Below, piece after piece: positions 24,109-32,098 of a stretch of DNA of 64,000 nucleotides. Made by a program: the position numbers and the translations under genes. The number at the start of each line of letters is the position of its first letter. Positions within the stretch are counted from its first letter, which is position 1. The stretch spans positions 62,001 through 126,000 of the forward strand of contig JBCDKM010000011.1 of NCBI GenBank assembly GCA_038746605.1, written 5' to 3'. The notes under the pieces are model-generated. The model did no database searches. It worked only from the letters and a program-made list of their open reading frames with translations, and had not been told where the DNA came from. This stretch comes from Rubricoccus sp038746605 (GTDB lineage: Bacteria; Bacteroidota; Rhodothermia; Rhodothermales; Rubricoccaceae).

Positions 24109-24873
24109 ATGCGCGTTCTATATGTCGCGGGCGAAGTCGCCCCGTTCTCCGAGACCACCGAAACCGCCCGCCTACTGCGCACGCTGCCCGAGGTCCTCCA
24201 GGAGGAAAAAGGCATCGAGCCACGCATCATGATGCCTCGCTACGGCGTGGTGAGCGAGCGCAGGAATCGTCTCCACGAGGTGATCCGCCTTTCCGGCACC
24301 AAGGTGCCTGTCGGGGACGACACCGACACCCTGCAGGTCAAGGTGGCGTCAATCCCTGGCATCCGCCTCCAGGTCTACTTCATGGACTCCGTCGCGTACT
24401 TCAAGCGCAAGGGCTTGTACAAGGACCGCAAGACGGACGAGCTCTTTCCAGACAACCCGGGCCGGGCTCTCTACTTCGCGCGAGCGGCTCTCCTGACGGC
24501 CCAGAAGCTCGGCTGGGGCCCGGACGTACTTCACGCCTCGGGCTGGATCGCTGCCTTCGCGCCGCACATCCTCGCGACGGAGTTCGCGGACGACGAGGAC
24601 TTCGCGGGCACTCGGTCGGTCTACACACCGGACATCGTCGAGGGATACGAGGCCATGCTCTCTGCGGAGGGAGCTGAGACCCTCGGCCTTCCTTCTGAGT
24701 GGAGTGGAAAGAGCCTTCGCCAGATCGGCCTGGAGACGGCCGATCGCGTCGCCTATGCTCCCAACGACTCCGGCGACGTGGACGGCATCACTCTCGAAGG
24801 CGAGCCCTCGGATATGGCCTCTGCCGTCTTTGATCTGTACGAGTCGCTTTCACCTGCAGAGAAGGCTGCGTAA
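24109..24873 (+). CDS. Starch/glycogen synthase N-terminal (GT5) domain protein
   Basis: A 254-residue cytoplasmic protein that matches only the N-terminal catalytic half of glycogen synthase (GT5): MRVLYVAGEVAPFSETT, IEPRIMMPRYG, YFMDSVAYFKRKGLY, DNPGRALYFARAALLTAQKLGWGPDVLHASGWIAAFAPH. The first segment lacks the KVGGLGDV element that binds ADP-glucose. The C-terminal nucleotide-sugar domain is absent, and the protein ends with a short acidic tail. Stand-alone proteins of this size occur widely in Bacteroidota, so it is probably not a broken gene, but synthase activity is doubtful. The ATG at 24109 starts exactly at the first strand. An exact TAnnTTTG box lies upstream. Confidence 0.8.
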   Translation: MRVLYVAGEVAPFSETTETARLLRTLPEVLQEEKGIEPRIMMPRYGVVSERRNRLHEVIRLSGTKVPVGDDTDTLQVKVASIPGIRLQVYFMDSVAYFKRKGLYKDRKTDELFPDNPGRALYFARAALLTAQKLGWGPDVLHASGWIAAFAPHILATEFADDEDFAGTRSVYTPDIVEGYEAMLSAEGAETLGLPSEWSGKSLRQIGLETADRVAYAPNDSGDVDGITLEGEPSDMASAVFDLYESLSPAEKAA

Positions 24874-24966
24874 ACCGCACCGACGTTCTCTCACGCGGAA
24901 GCGGCTGGTGCTGCTTCCGCGCGCTCTCTTTCTGCGGGAGCGCCCGCCTCGTCTGCATCAGAGACC

Positions 24967-25614
24967 ATGCTCGTTCTCGGAATCGAGACCGCGACGGATG
25001 TTTGCTCGGTCGGCCTCGTGGAAGCCGACCAGGACCTCGCAGAGATGACGCTACTCCGACCGAGGGGGCACGGGGCCCGGCTGGCAGGGCTGATCCAGGC
25101 CGCGTTGGAAGCTGCGGGCGCCGAAGCTTCCGATCTAGACGCTGTCGCCGTCTCCGCTGGGCCAGGTTCTTACACGGGGCTGAGGATCGGAGTCAGCACC
25201 GCGAAAGGGCTATGCCTCGCGACGGGTAGCTCCCTGGTTGCTGTGCCTACCCTCGCGGCACTCGCTCGGGCTTCCGCTTCTGACACTCGTGTCCTGACGG
25301 CTCTCCCCTCACGACGAGGCGAGGTGTATGCTGCCGTCTACGAACCAGACGGCAACGTCATTCGCGAGCCGACCGCACTCGCCCTCTCCGACCTCGGCGA
25401 CTGGCTTCCCGAGGCGGACGATCTCGCCGTCACAGGACCTGCAGCGCAGTCCGTCCGTGATGCTGTGACGCGGGAGATGCGACCTGTGAAGGCGCGTCCG
25501 TCCGGTCTCATGATCGCGCGGATGGGACACGTTTTCACGCGAGCGGGAGAGACGGTGGACGTGACGGCCTTCGAGCCTGAGTATCTCAAGCCGTTCGTCT
25601 CTGGCGGCGCGTAG
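24967..25614 (+). CDS. tsaB: tRNA threonylcarbamoyladenosine biosynthesis protein TsaB
   Basis: TsaB (YeaZ) pairs with TsaD and TsaE to attach threonylcarbamoyl to A37 of ANN-decoding tRNAs. The 215-residue protein shows LVLGIETATDVCSVGLVE at the N-terminus, AVSAGPGSYTGLRIGVSTAKGL as the hallmark motif, and LPSRRGEVYAAVYEPDG. The C-terminus PEYLKPF is usual. The family length is about 220-235, so it is complete. None of its partners is in the window. The ATG at 24967 begins the first strand. The 93 bp upstream holds no obvious element. Confidence 0.92.
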   Translation: MLVLGIETATDVCSVGLVEADQDLAEMTLLRPRGHGARLAGLIQAALEAAGAEASDLDAVAVSAGPGSYTGLRIGVSTAKGLCLATGSSLVAVPTLAALARASASDTRVLTALPSRRGEVYAAVYEPDGNVIREPTALALSDLGDWLPEADDLAVTGPAAQSVRDAVTREMRPVKARPSGLMIARMGHVFTRAGETVDVTAFEPEYLKPFVSGGA

Positions 25615-25666
25615 CCTCGTACCGGAATCCGCCTCCAGGACCCCTACAGGGCCATCGAGCGTGCCC

Positions 25667-25674
25667 TACCTTTA
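25667..25674 (+). promoter_or_regulatory. Putative -7 box for accD
   Basis: TACCTTTA, one mismatch to TAnnTTTG, ends 24 nt before the accD ATG. Confidence 0.42.
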
Positions 25675-25698
25675 AGGCCCCTTCTCCCACCATGAGGC

Positions 25699-26604
25699 AT
25701 GGCCTGGTTTAAGCGACAGTCGGCCGGAATCAAAACTGAGGCCCGCGAGCGAAACGACGTCCCGGAGGGCTACTGGGTCAAGTGCCCCGTGTGCGGCACG
25801 ATCACGAGCCAGCGCGACCTCGACGAGAACCTTCGCGTTTGCCCGGCCTGCGGCCACCACTATCCGCTCCCCGGGCTGGACTACCTCCGCGTCCTGTTCG
25901 ACGAGGGCCAATTCACCCGGCACGACGCGAACCTCCATTCCACCGATCCCCTTCAGTTCACGGATCGCAAGCCGTACCCGCAGCGGATCTCGTCGGCAGA
26001 GCGCAAAGTGGAACTCAACGACGCCGTGGTGTCGGGTACCGGCACCGTCGGCGGGCACGGGACCTCCATCGCGGCGATGGACTTCCGCTTCATCGGCGGG
26101 AGCATGGGCTCCGTGGTGGGCGAGATCATCACGCGCGCGATCCGTCGCGCGGTGAACGAGGAGCGGGCCTGTATCGTGATCAGCCAGTCCGGCGGGGCAC
26201 GAATGATGGAGGGTGCCCTCTCGTTAATGCAGATGGCGAAGTCCAGCGCCAACCTCGCGGTCCTCGCCGAGCGCGGCCTGCCGTACATCTCCATCCTCAC
26301 ACACCCGACGACGGGCGGCGTCACGGCCTCCTTCGCGATGCTCGGTGACGTACAGATCGCAGAGCCCGGCGCGCTGATCGGGTTCGCGGGGCCGCGTGTG
26401 ATCCGCGAGACCATCGGGCGCGACCTCCCGCGCGGCTTTCAGCGCTCGGAGTTTCTGGTAGAGAAAGGCTTCGTGGACCTGATCCGCCCCCGGCACGAGA
26501 TGCGCTCGACGCTCGTCACCCTGTTCGACCTCCTGATGGAAGACGACGCCCCTCGCGAAACCACGGAACTGACGGCTATCGCCTCGTCCAACGGCACTCC
26601 GTAG
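25699..26604 (+). CDS. accD: Acetyl-CoA carboxylase carboxyltransferase subunit beta
   Basis: AccD forms the carboxyltransferase with AccA and transfers CO2 from biotin to acetyl-CoA, the first step of fatty acid synthesis. The N-terminal zinc ribbon is C29/C32 and C48/C51 (KCPVCG, VCPACG). The crotonase-like core carries ISQSGGARMMEGALSLMQMAK, LTHPTTGGVTASFAMLGD and IGFAGPRVIRETIG. At 301 residues it is the normal length. The ATG gives MAWFKR, the standard start. It stands alone with a TACCTTTA box upstream and a palindrome 4 nt after its stop. Confidence 0.96.
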   Translation: MAWFKRQSAGIKTEARERNDVPEGYWVKCPVCGTITSQRDLDENLRVCPACGHHYPLPGLDYLRVLFDEGQFTRHDANLHSTDPLQFTDRKPYPQRISSAERKVELNDAVVSGTGTVGGHGTSIAAMDFRFIGGSMGSVVGEIITRAIRRAVNEERACIVISQSGGARMMEGALSLMQMAKSSANLAVLAERGLPYISILTHPTTGGVTASFAMLGDVQIAEPGALIGFAGPRVIRETIGRDLPRGFQRSEFLVEKGFVDLIRPRHEMRSTLVTLFDLLMEDDAPRETTELTAIASSNGTP

Positions 26605-26607
26605 CGT

Positions 26608-26627
26608 CCGCCTCGGCCGCGAGGCGG
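26608..26627. repeat. Dispersed palindrome between accD and a convergent lipoprotein gene
   Basis: CCGCCTCGGCCGCGAGGCGG, one mismatch in the core, 4 nt after the accD stop and 6 nt from the stop of the convergent gene. Confidence 0.8.
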
Positions 26628-26633
26628 GCTGAC

Positions 26634-27110
26634 CTACGGGATGACCTGGATGTCGCCGTAGGTCACGAAGCGCCCCAGGTTGTCCGTCAGCACCACTCGG
26701 TGCAACCCCGCTTCGCCGAGCTGTCCTGCAGGGAATGAGAACAGGGGCGCCGTCCCATCGGTGGAGCCGGTGATGCCCAGGATGCGCACGAGGTCGCCCC
26801 GGGGGTTGATGCGGTACGGGACGAGCCCGGCGCCGCCAGCGGAGTACGTGCCCGCAAACTGGACGTTCTGCGTGAACGAGGCCGCGTTCGGATACGGCGG
26901 GAACGTCAACGTGAACGAGCTCTGATAGAGCGGCGAAACGTTCCAGTCTGCCTCATCGCGCGAGATGACATCCCCGTCAGCGTCGGTGCGCGTGTAGCCG
27001 CTCGGGAGCCCGATAGCAGCCAACTCAAACTGGCGTTGCGCTTCTCCGATGGACACGGCGTCGCACGAGGCGAAGACAACAGCAAGGGCGAGGATCGCGA
27101 AGCGAGGCAC
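26634..27110 (-). CDS. Small lipoprotein of unknown function
   Basis: A 158-residue exported protein with lipobox VVFASC (Cys16), so it should be anchored in the outer or inner membrane. The mature part is beta-rich with many aromatic and Gly/Thr residues (YQSSFTLTFPPYPNAASFTQNV, VQFAGTYSAGGAGLVPYRI, GLHRVVLTDNLGRFVTYGD), suggestive of a small beta-sandwich. I do not recognise the family. The start is GTG at 27110. It is divergent from the BtuD-like gene, 47 bp away. Confidence 0.7.
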   Translation of the reverse strand: MPRFAILALAVVFASCDAVSIGEAQRQFELAAIGLPSGYTRTDADGDVISRDEADWNVSPLYQSSFTLTFPPYPNAASFTQNVQFAGTYSAGGAGLVPYRINPRGDLVRILGITGSTDGTAPLFSFPAGQLGEAGLHRVVLTDNLGRFVTYGDIQVIP

Positions 27111-27128
27111 GGGCGTCGGGGCAGGAAG

Positions 27129-27136
27129 TACGTTCC
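27129..27136 (+). promoter_or_regulatory. Putative -7 box for the BtuD-like/PduO pair
   Basis: TACGTTCC, a loose match to TAnnTTTG, ends 21 nt before the GTG start at 27158 in a 47-bp divergent gap. Confidence 0.25.
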
Positions 27137-27157
27137 AACGCTACGCCTACGTCCTCC

Positions 27158-27949
27158 GTGCCCGCCTCCCTCCTCTCTGCATCCTCTTTGTCTGTCGCTC
27201 TCGGCGGAGCGCCGGTCCTGCGCGATCTCGCGCTGGACGTTCGCGAGGGAGAATGGCTCGGCGTCGTGGGGCCCAACGGAGCGGGCAAGAGCACCTTGCT
27301 GCGGACGGTTGCGGGGCTCCTCCCCTACGCCGGGTCGCTGACGCTCCGTGAGCGCGAGGTGCGAGACTGGCCGGGACGCGAGCGGGCCCGCGAGGTCGCG
27401 CTCGTGCGGCAACAGACGGATCTGCCCTTCGCGTTCAGCGTCCGGGAGGTCGTCGCGATGGGCCGAGCACCGCACCTCGGCTGGCTCTCGCCGCTGGGCT
27501 CGGACGACCGCGAGCGCGTCGAGGCTGCCATTGAGGCCCTCGGCCTCGGGGATCTCGCGAGGCGACCCGTGACCGCGCTTTCCGGCGGCGAACAGCAGCG
27601 TGTCCTTCTCGCGCAGGCCCTCGCGCAAGACGCCCCCCTCCTTCTCCTCGACGAGCCCACCGCCCACCTCGACGTTCGCCACCGCCTCGACCTCCTCGAT
27701 CACGTCCGCCAGTGGGTCGGCGACGGGCACACGGTCATTTCAGCATTGCACGATCTGGAGTGGGCGGCGCGCTACGCGGATCGCGTTCTCGTGCTGCGCG
27801 ACGGCGAGATCGCCGCGCTCGGGTCACCCGAAGATGTTCTGACCCAGGCGCTCCTCGCGGATGTGTTCGGCGTGGAGGCCGAGGTCTCGCGGGAACCAAG
27901 CGGCCTCCGAATCCGATACCTGGCTGCGCATCCCCACCTCCCCTCATGA
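27158..27949 (+). CDS. ABC importer ATPase, probable cobalamin (BtuD/FecE type)
   Basis: A 263-residue ATPase of the metal-chelate/B12 importer class. Walker A is GPNGAGKST, the Q-loop VRQQTD, the signature ALSGGEQQRVLLAQAL, Walker B LLLLDEPTAHLD, and the H-loop SALHDLEWAARYADRV. FAFSVREVVAMGRAPHLGW is typical of FecE, HmuV and BtuD. The start is GTG. The stop overlaps the ATG of a PduO-type cobalamin adenosyltransferase (ATGA), which makes B12 or cobinamide the best substrate guess. No permease or binding protein is adjacent, so it must pair with subunits encoded elsewhere. Confidence 0.85.
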   Translation: MPASLLSASSLSVALGGAPVLRDLALDVREGEWLGVVGPNGAGKSTLLRTVAGLLPYAGSLTLREREVRDWPGRERAREVALVRQQTDLPFAFSVREVVAMGRAPHLGWLSPLGSDDRERVEAAIEALGLGDLARRPVTALSGGEQQRVLLAQALAQDAPLLLLDEPTAHLDVRHRLDLLDHVRQWVGDGHTVISALHDLEWAARYADRVLVLRDGEIAALGSPEDVLTQALLADVFGVEAEVSREPSGLRIRYLAAHPHLPS

Positions 27950-28530
27950 AGGTCTACACCCGCACCGGCGACGACGGCACTACCGGCCTCTTCGGCGGCG
28001 ACCGCGTCGCGAAAAGCCACCCCCGCATTTCCGCCTACGGCACCGTGGACGAGGCCAACTCCTGCCTCGGGCTGGCACGAGCCTATCTGGAGCACAGCGT
28101 CGGCCCTCGCGGCGAGCGCTACCAGGAGGCTGTGGATCTCCTCGCGCGACTTCAGAACGAGATGTTCGTCCTCGGCGGTGACCTCGCCTCGCCGCACGAC
28201 ACCAAGTATCCCGTTCCCCGCATCGAGGCGGAGCATGTCACGGCGCTGGAGGCGGACATCGACCGGCTCTCAGAGGATCTCCCGGAGTTGAAGAATTTTA
28301 TCCTGCCGGGCGGCACCCCTGCTGCCTCCGCGCTCCATCAGGCGCGAACCGTCGTGCGACGGGCGGAGCGTCTGGTCGTGGAGACCTCCACGCTGGAGGG
28401 CGTCTCCGAGCACGCGCTCCACTACCTCAACCGGCTCTCGGACCTGCTGTTCACCCTCACGCGGTGGGTCAACGCTGACGCCGACATGCGGGACATCGAA
28501 TGGGCGCCCGTCTCCAGGAAGACCACGTAG
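27946..28530 (+). CDS. PduO-type cob(I)yrinic acid a,c-diamide adenosyltransferase
   Basis: This cytoplasmic trimeric enzyme transfers the adenosyl group of ATP to cob(I)alamin. The 194-residue product starts MKVYTRTGDDGTTGLFGGDRV, the ATP-binding motif, and continues with AYGTVDEANSCLGLAR, LFVLGG-like LQNEMFVLGGDLASP, FILPGGTPAASALHQARTVVRRAER and HALHYLNRLSDLLFTLTRWVN. All the usual ATP- and cobalamin-binding segments are present and the length is normal. It is translationally coupled to the upstream ABC ATPase by a 4-bp overlap, so uptake and activation of corrinoids are probably co-expressed. Confidence 0.93.
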   Translation: MKVYTRTGDDGTTGLFGGDRVAKSHPRISAYGTVDEANSCLGLARAYLEHSVGPRGERYQEAVDLLARLQNEMFVLGGDLASPHDTKYPVPRIEAEHVTALEADIDRLSEDLPELKNFILPGGTPAASALHQARTVVRRAERLVVETSTLEGVSEHALHYLNRLSDLLFTLTRWVNADADMRDIEWAPVSRKTT

Positions 28531-28709
28531 GGGCGCGTGGAAGCTCACGGCATCGTTTTCCCCGTGTACGGCCGCTCGGCTACGAGGAGCCTGGCCTCTA
28601 CGGGCTTTTCAACGCCGGGACCCACGTGTTCTCCCACCGGGAGAAAATGACGGCCTCGGGCCTCTCGAACAACGACGCCTTCACGTCGGGCCTCCTCGGC
28701 TATGCCTTT
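28531..28709. other. Non-coding remnant DNA between the adenosyltransferase gene and the Rhs relic
   Basis: GC-rich sequence of normal composition up to about 28708, then an abrupt drop. A plus-strand frame reads GLYGLFNAGTHVFSHREK and on to 28754 across the boundary, but it lacks a convincing start and resembles no family I know. It may be debris of a former gene. Confidence 0.4.
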
Positions 28710-28916
28710 TCAAAGATAAAATCGAGCCAGCGTATCTATCGCATACAAAATTAACAACCCAATACCTATTACAAGAGGAATGTATTTATATTTGTTGTGT
28801 TTTTGCCTAGTAATGTTATTAACTTCTATATGGGTTATATTTATTAGCCTAAAGACTAATACGTGCAGGAGGTAAGATACAATCGATAGCAAGACGATGA
28901 TTACCGGCGTTTCCAT
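28710..28916 (-). CDS. Small low-G+C two-helix membrane protein (Rhs tip or immunity candidate)
   Basis: A 68-residue frame from an ATG at 28916, about one-third G+C by eye in a mid-60s background. It encodes METPVIIVLLSIVSYLLHVL then VFRLINITH, a short polar loop with NNITRQKHNKYKY, and IPLVIGIGLLILYAIDTLARF: two membrane helices with a basic loop. Its codons (AAT, ATA, TTA) are foreign to the region. It is in frame with the Rhs core fragment upstream, so it could be the variable tip of an Rhs protein, a separate immunity-type gene, or relic coding. I do not recognise a family. Confidence 0.5.
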   Translation of the reverse strand: METPVIIVLLSIVSYLLHVLVFRLINITHIEVNNITRQKHNKYKYIPLVIGIGLLILYAIDTLARFYL

Positions 28917-29102
28917 TCGACTATGGGCCATAAGGGTCATTGTACCACGTCGAGCTTGACGACCTAGAGCAACGCTCGCGTAGTGGAGGTTCGTCTCCTG
29001 ATCTAGTTCGTGCCCGGTGAAGTCCTCTCGCGTGGAGCTTCCCTGGACGTACGCCCTTCCGGGCATCTGGAGGCCGAACGGGTAGGAGGTGCATTGAGTC
29101 AT
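28710..29102 (-). pseudogene. Rhs/YD-repeat core relic running into a low-G+C tail
   Basis: In the 130-codon frame from 29102, the first residues read SYPFGLQMPGRAYV, then STREDFTGHELDQETNLHYA. This is the conserved end of the Rhs-associated core (usual form YYPFG...MPGR...FTGHE-DxETGLHYAGARYY). The match stops at NLHYA; the expected ARYYMPALGRWxSxDP is missing and the frame passes into the low-G+C membrane tail. No repeat-bearing N-terminus exists: the sortilin-like gene on the same strand ends at 29099. It is therefore a fragment of a polymorphic-toxin-type gene, about 60 codons of recognisable core. Confidence 0.72.
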
Positions 29103-32047
29103 GGCATCTTCTTCCGCGCGCGGCTCCTCGGCTCCGGCCCCGCCTTCAGCACCAGCGCGACGGACTGGCCCTCGCCTCCAGCGGTCGTGGCCCGGAGGAC
29201 ATACTCCCCAGGCGGGAGGTAGAACCGGCCGTCCTCCTCCCCCGCCTCGTGGTCTTCCCCGAAGGCTTGCGCGACCGCGAAGTCCCACGGGGTGTAGTTG
29301 AGCCCCGGCGTCGCGGCGTCCGTCCAGGTGGCGTACTCGATGCCCTTGTCGTTGGAGACGAGGAACGTGACCTCTCCCGCCTCGGCGACGGAATAGGCGA
29401 CCTCGAGTTCAGGAGTGAACACGTCGCTCCACGTGTAGCCTCGCGAGCCCCAGTTCGTGGAGTGCGTCAGCGTGTCCGGCGCGAAGAGGTGCACCGGCTC
29501 CCCGAGGCGGGCGGGGTCGAGTTGCTGGACGTACTCTAGATCCGCGATCCAGATGCTCCGCCCATGCGTCCCGATGACGAGGTCCGTCTCGCTCGCGTGG
29601 ACCACGAGGTCGTGGACCGGCGCGTTGGGCATCATGCGCGTCTCCTCGTCCTCCGCCTCCGCGTGTTGCCCGCGCATCGCGTGGAACGAGGCGCCCCGGT
29701 CCAGCGAGACGTACAGCCCGTGGTCGGTGCCGACGTACAGGAGGTCCGGGTTGGCCGGGTCTTCCTTCGCGACGTTGACTGGCTCCATCGGCAGGTCGTC
29801 ACCGATGCGCTGCCACGTGCGGCCGAGGTCGTCCGAGAGGAAGACGTACGCCTCCGTGTGGTCCCAGCGGTAGCCGTTGAGGGAGACGAGAAGGCGCTCG
29901 CGGTCGTGGCCGGAGAGCTCCACGCGCGAGACCCAGAGCGGGCCGGGGAGTCCAGCGCTTCGGTCCTGCCAGGATCGACCGTCGTCCTCGGTCACCCACA
30001 CCTTGCCGTCATCGGACCCAGCGGCGAGGAGGCCGTACTCCAGGGGGCTCTCGTGGAGGCTCGTGAGCGTCCCGTACGGCACGTCGCCTGGAGCGCCTCC
30101 CGTCGTGAGGTCGTCCGAGATGGTCGTCCAGGTCTCGCCCTTGTCGAGCGAGCGGTGCACCTTGTTGGACCCGAAGTAGAGCACGTCGGGGAGGTGCGTG
30201 GAGAGGTGGATGGGCGTCTGCCAGTTGAAGCGGAGCGGGCGCTCCCCGAGTTCGTGGCGCGGCGTAATCCGTGAGGCTCGGCCATCGCCCCCCGGGATGC
30301 GGACGTAGTTGCCGAACTGGAGGCCCGTGTAGACGGTCTGATCGCGCGGATCTACCTGGACCTGCATCCCGTCACCGCCAAAGAGGCGCTCGTACGGGTA
30401 CTGCCCCTCGGCCCGCCAGCCGGGCGAGGCGCGGTAGGTGCTCGGCCCGCGCCAGACGCCGTTGTCCTGGAGGCCACCGTAGACGTTGTACGGCCGCTGC
30501 TCGTCCACCTGCACGGTGTAAAACTGCCCCACAGCGGGCGTATTGGCCTTTTGCCACGAGACGCCATCGTCGTAGGAGACGTTGACGCCACCGTCGTTGC
30601 CGCTCAAGAGATGGTCCGGCATAAGCGGGTCGATCCAGAGATCGTGGTGATCGACATGGACGTGGGCCGCGTCCTCGCGCTTCCAGGTGGCGCCGCCGTC
30701 CGTAGAGCCGATGAGCGGCACGCCCATGTGGTAGATCCGGCTGGGGTCGTCCGGCGCGACGACGAGGCGACCGAAGTAATAGCCGTACGAGTACACGAAG
30801 TCGTCGATGGGGCCCTCGTGCGTGCGTGTCCACGTCTCACCGTTGTCATCGGAGCGGTAGACCTCTGCACCGATGACGGGCGTGTCGAAGAGCTGGCGGT
30901 TGGCGTCCTCCAGGAACTCCACGAGCGCGAGGGGCTCCAGCACGCCGTCGCGCACATCCTTCTGGATGCTCTCGGCGGTGTAGCTGTACGGGAAATTGTT
31001 AGCGTCGAGGAAGGCATTGATCGCGTCCTCGGTCTCTTCGAGGAACGCCTCGCGCGTCATCGTGCGGAGATCGTCGCGCGTGAGGAGGTCGCTGGGGCCT
31101 TCCGCCTCGGCGGGTCGGCGGGCCTGGTTGTCGACGGTCGCCCAGACCGTGTTCGGGGCAGCGGCAGAGACTGCGAGGCCAATGCGCCCCACATCCGCGC
31201 CGGTCGGGAAGCCAGAGCCCTCGATGGTCATGCGCGACCAGCCTCGACCGCCGTCGGTGGAGCGGTAGACGGCGGAGCCCGGCCCAGCCTCGCGGAAGTC
31301 CCAGGCGCGGCGCGAGCGCGTCCACGTCGCCGCGTAGAGCACGTCGGGGTCGTCCGGCGCGAGGGTGAGGTCGATGGCCCCCGTGTCGGCGTGCATGGCG
31401 GGGAGCACGTGCTCCCAGGTGTCGCCGCCGTCGCGCGTGACGTAGACGCCGCGCTGCCCCCCATCAGTGTAAAGCGGTCCGATGCTCGCCACCCAGGCCG
31501 TCTCGGGGTCCTCAGGATGGAGCACGATCCGACCGATGTGGTGCGAATCCTCCAGGCCGACATGCGCCCACGTTGCGCCACCGTTGGTGGACTTGTAAAT
31601 ACCCGTGCCGGAGTACGAGGAGCGCGACGAGTTGCTCTCGCCCGTCCCCGCCCAGATCGTCGGGCCGTCGCCCTCAGGATCGCGCCAGTCCACCGCGATA
31701 TCGCCGAGGGTCATCGCGGCCTCCTCATCGAAAAGGGGTTTGAAGCTGGTCCCGGCGGAGTGCGTGACCCAGAGCCCTCCGCTCGCGTAGGCGACGTAGA
31801 AGGTCGTCGGGTCGCCGGGCTTGCCTTCGATGTCCGTCACGCGCCCGCTCATCACCGTCGGGCCGACGGAGCGGAACGGGACGACACCCAGCGGCGAGGC
31901 GGCCTCCATCGCGTCGCGGTGCTCGGCGCTCGCGAGGCGGTCGGCGCCGGAGGTCATCGGGAAGGGGTTGGCGGGGTGATCCGTCGCGTTGTCCTGCGCG
32001 AGGACGGTCAGCGGGGCGGCGAGGAGGAGGGTGAGCAGGAGACGCAC
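29099..32047 (-). CDS. Exported sortilin-like BNR/Asp-box repeat protein
   Basis: A 982-residue secreted or periplasmic protein with signal peptide MRLLLTLLLAAPLTVLAQ from a GTG start at 32047 (the frame extends upstream without similarity). The body is a set of Asp-box propeller repeats: IYKSTNGGATWAHV, VYVTRDGGDTWEHVL, VYRSTDGGRGWSRM, VYRSDDNGETWTR, VHRSLDKGETWTTI, VWVTEDDGRSWQDR, VFLSDDLGRTWQRI, LYVSLDRGASFHA. This is the VPS10/WD40-YVTN-BNR-like glycosyl-hydrolase-annotated family common in Bacteroidota. No sialidase active-site pattern is evident, so enzymatic activity is doubtful. The C-terminus is a small beta domain. A TACTTTCG box lies 27 nt upstream. Confidence 0.88.
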   Translation of the reverse strand: MRLLLTLLLAAPLTVLAQDNATDHPANPFPMTSGADRLASAEHRDAMEAASPLGVVPFRSVGPTVMSGRVTDIEGKPGDPTTFYVAYASGGLWVTHSAGTSFKPLFDEEAAMTLGDIAVDWRDPEGDGPTIWAGTGESNSSRSSYSGTGIYKSTNGGATWAHVGLEDSHHIGRIVLHPEDPETAWVASIGPLYTDGGQRGVYVTRDGGDTWEHVLPAMHADTGAIDLTLAPDDPDVLYAATWTRSRRAWDFREAGPGSAVYRSTDGGRGWSRMTIEGSGFPTGADVGRIGLAVSAAAPNTVWATVDNQARRPAEAEGPSDLLTRDDLRTMTREAFLEETEDAINAFLDANNFPYSYTAESIQKDVRDGVLEPLALVEFLEDANRQLFDTPVIGAEVYRSDDNGETWTRTHEGPIDDFVYSYGYYFGRLVVAPDDPSRIYHMGVPLIGSTDGGATWKREDAAHVHVDHHDLWIDPLMPDHLLSGNDGGVNVSYDDGVSWQKANTPAVGQFYTVQVDEQRPYNVYGGLQDNGVWRGPSTYRASPGWRAEGQYPYERLFGGDGMQVQVDPRDQTVYTGLQFGNYVRIPGGDGRASRITPRHELGERPLRFNWQTPIHLSTHLPDVLYFGSNKVHRSLDKGETWTTISDDLTTGGAPGDVPYGTLTSLHESPLEYGLLAAGSDDGKVWVTEDDGRSWQDRSAGLPGPLWVSRVELSGHDRERLLVSLNGYRWDHTEAYVFLSDDLGRTWQRIGDDLPMEPVNVAKEDPANPDLLYVGTDHGLYVSLDRGASFHAMRGQHAEAEDEETRMMPNAPVHDLVVHASETDLVIGTHGRSIWIADLEYVQQLDPARLGEPVHLFAPDTLTHSTNWGSRGYTWSDVFTPELEVAYSVAEAGEVTFLVSNDKGIEYATWTDAATPGLNYTPWDFAVAQAFGEDHEAGEEDGRFYLPPGEYVLRATTAGGEGQSVALVLKAGPEPRSRARKKMP

Positions 32048-32073
32048 GAGCGGGAACCGGAAGATCGTTGGCG

Positions 32074-32081
32074 CGAAAGTA
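32074..32081 (-). promoter_or_regulatory. Putative -7 box for the sortilin-like gene
   Basis: Reads TACTTTCG on the minus strand, ending 26 nt before the GTG start at 32047; one mismatch to TAnnTTTG. Confidence 0.42.
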
Positions 32082-32098
32082 CCGGAGCCTCCTCTTTC

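Noticed and set aside
27111..27157. Possible cobalamin riboswitch before the BtuD-like gene
   Set aside because: The gap is only 47 bp, too short for the aptamer, and no B12-box-like sequence is present.
28500..28754. Plus-strand frame across the Rhs boundary as a gene
   Set aside because: No convincing start, overlaps the end of the adenosyltransferase gene, and composition changes in its middle.
30551..32098. Very long N-terminal extension of the DUF1232 gene
   Set aside because: It runs antisense through the sortilin-like gene and shows no domain; the DUF1232 domain starts after the ATG at 32099.
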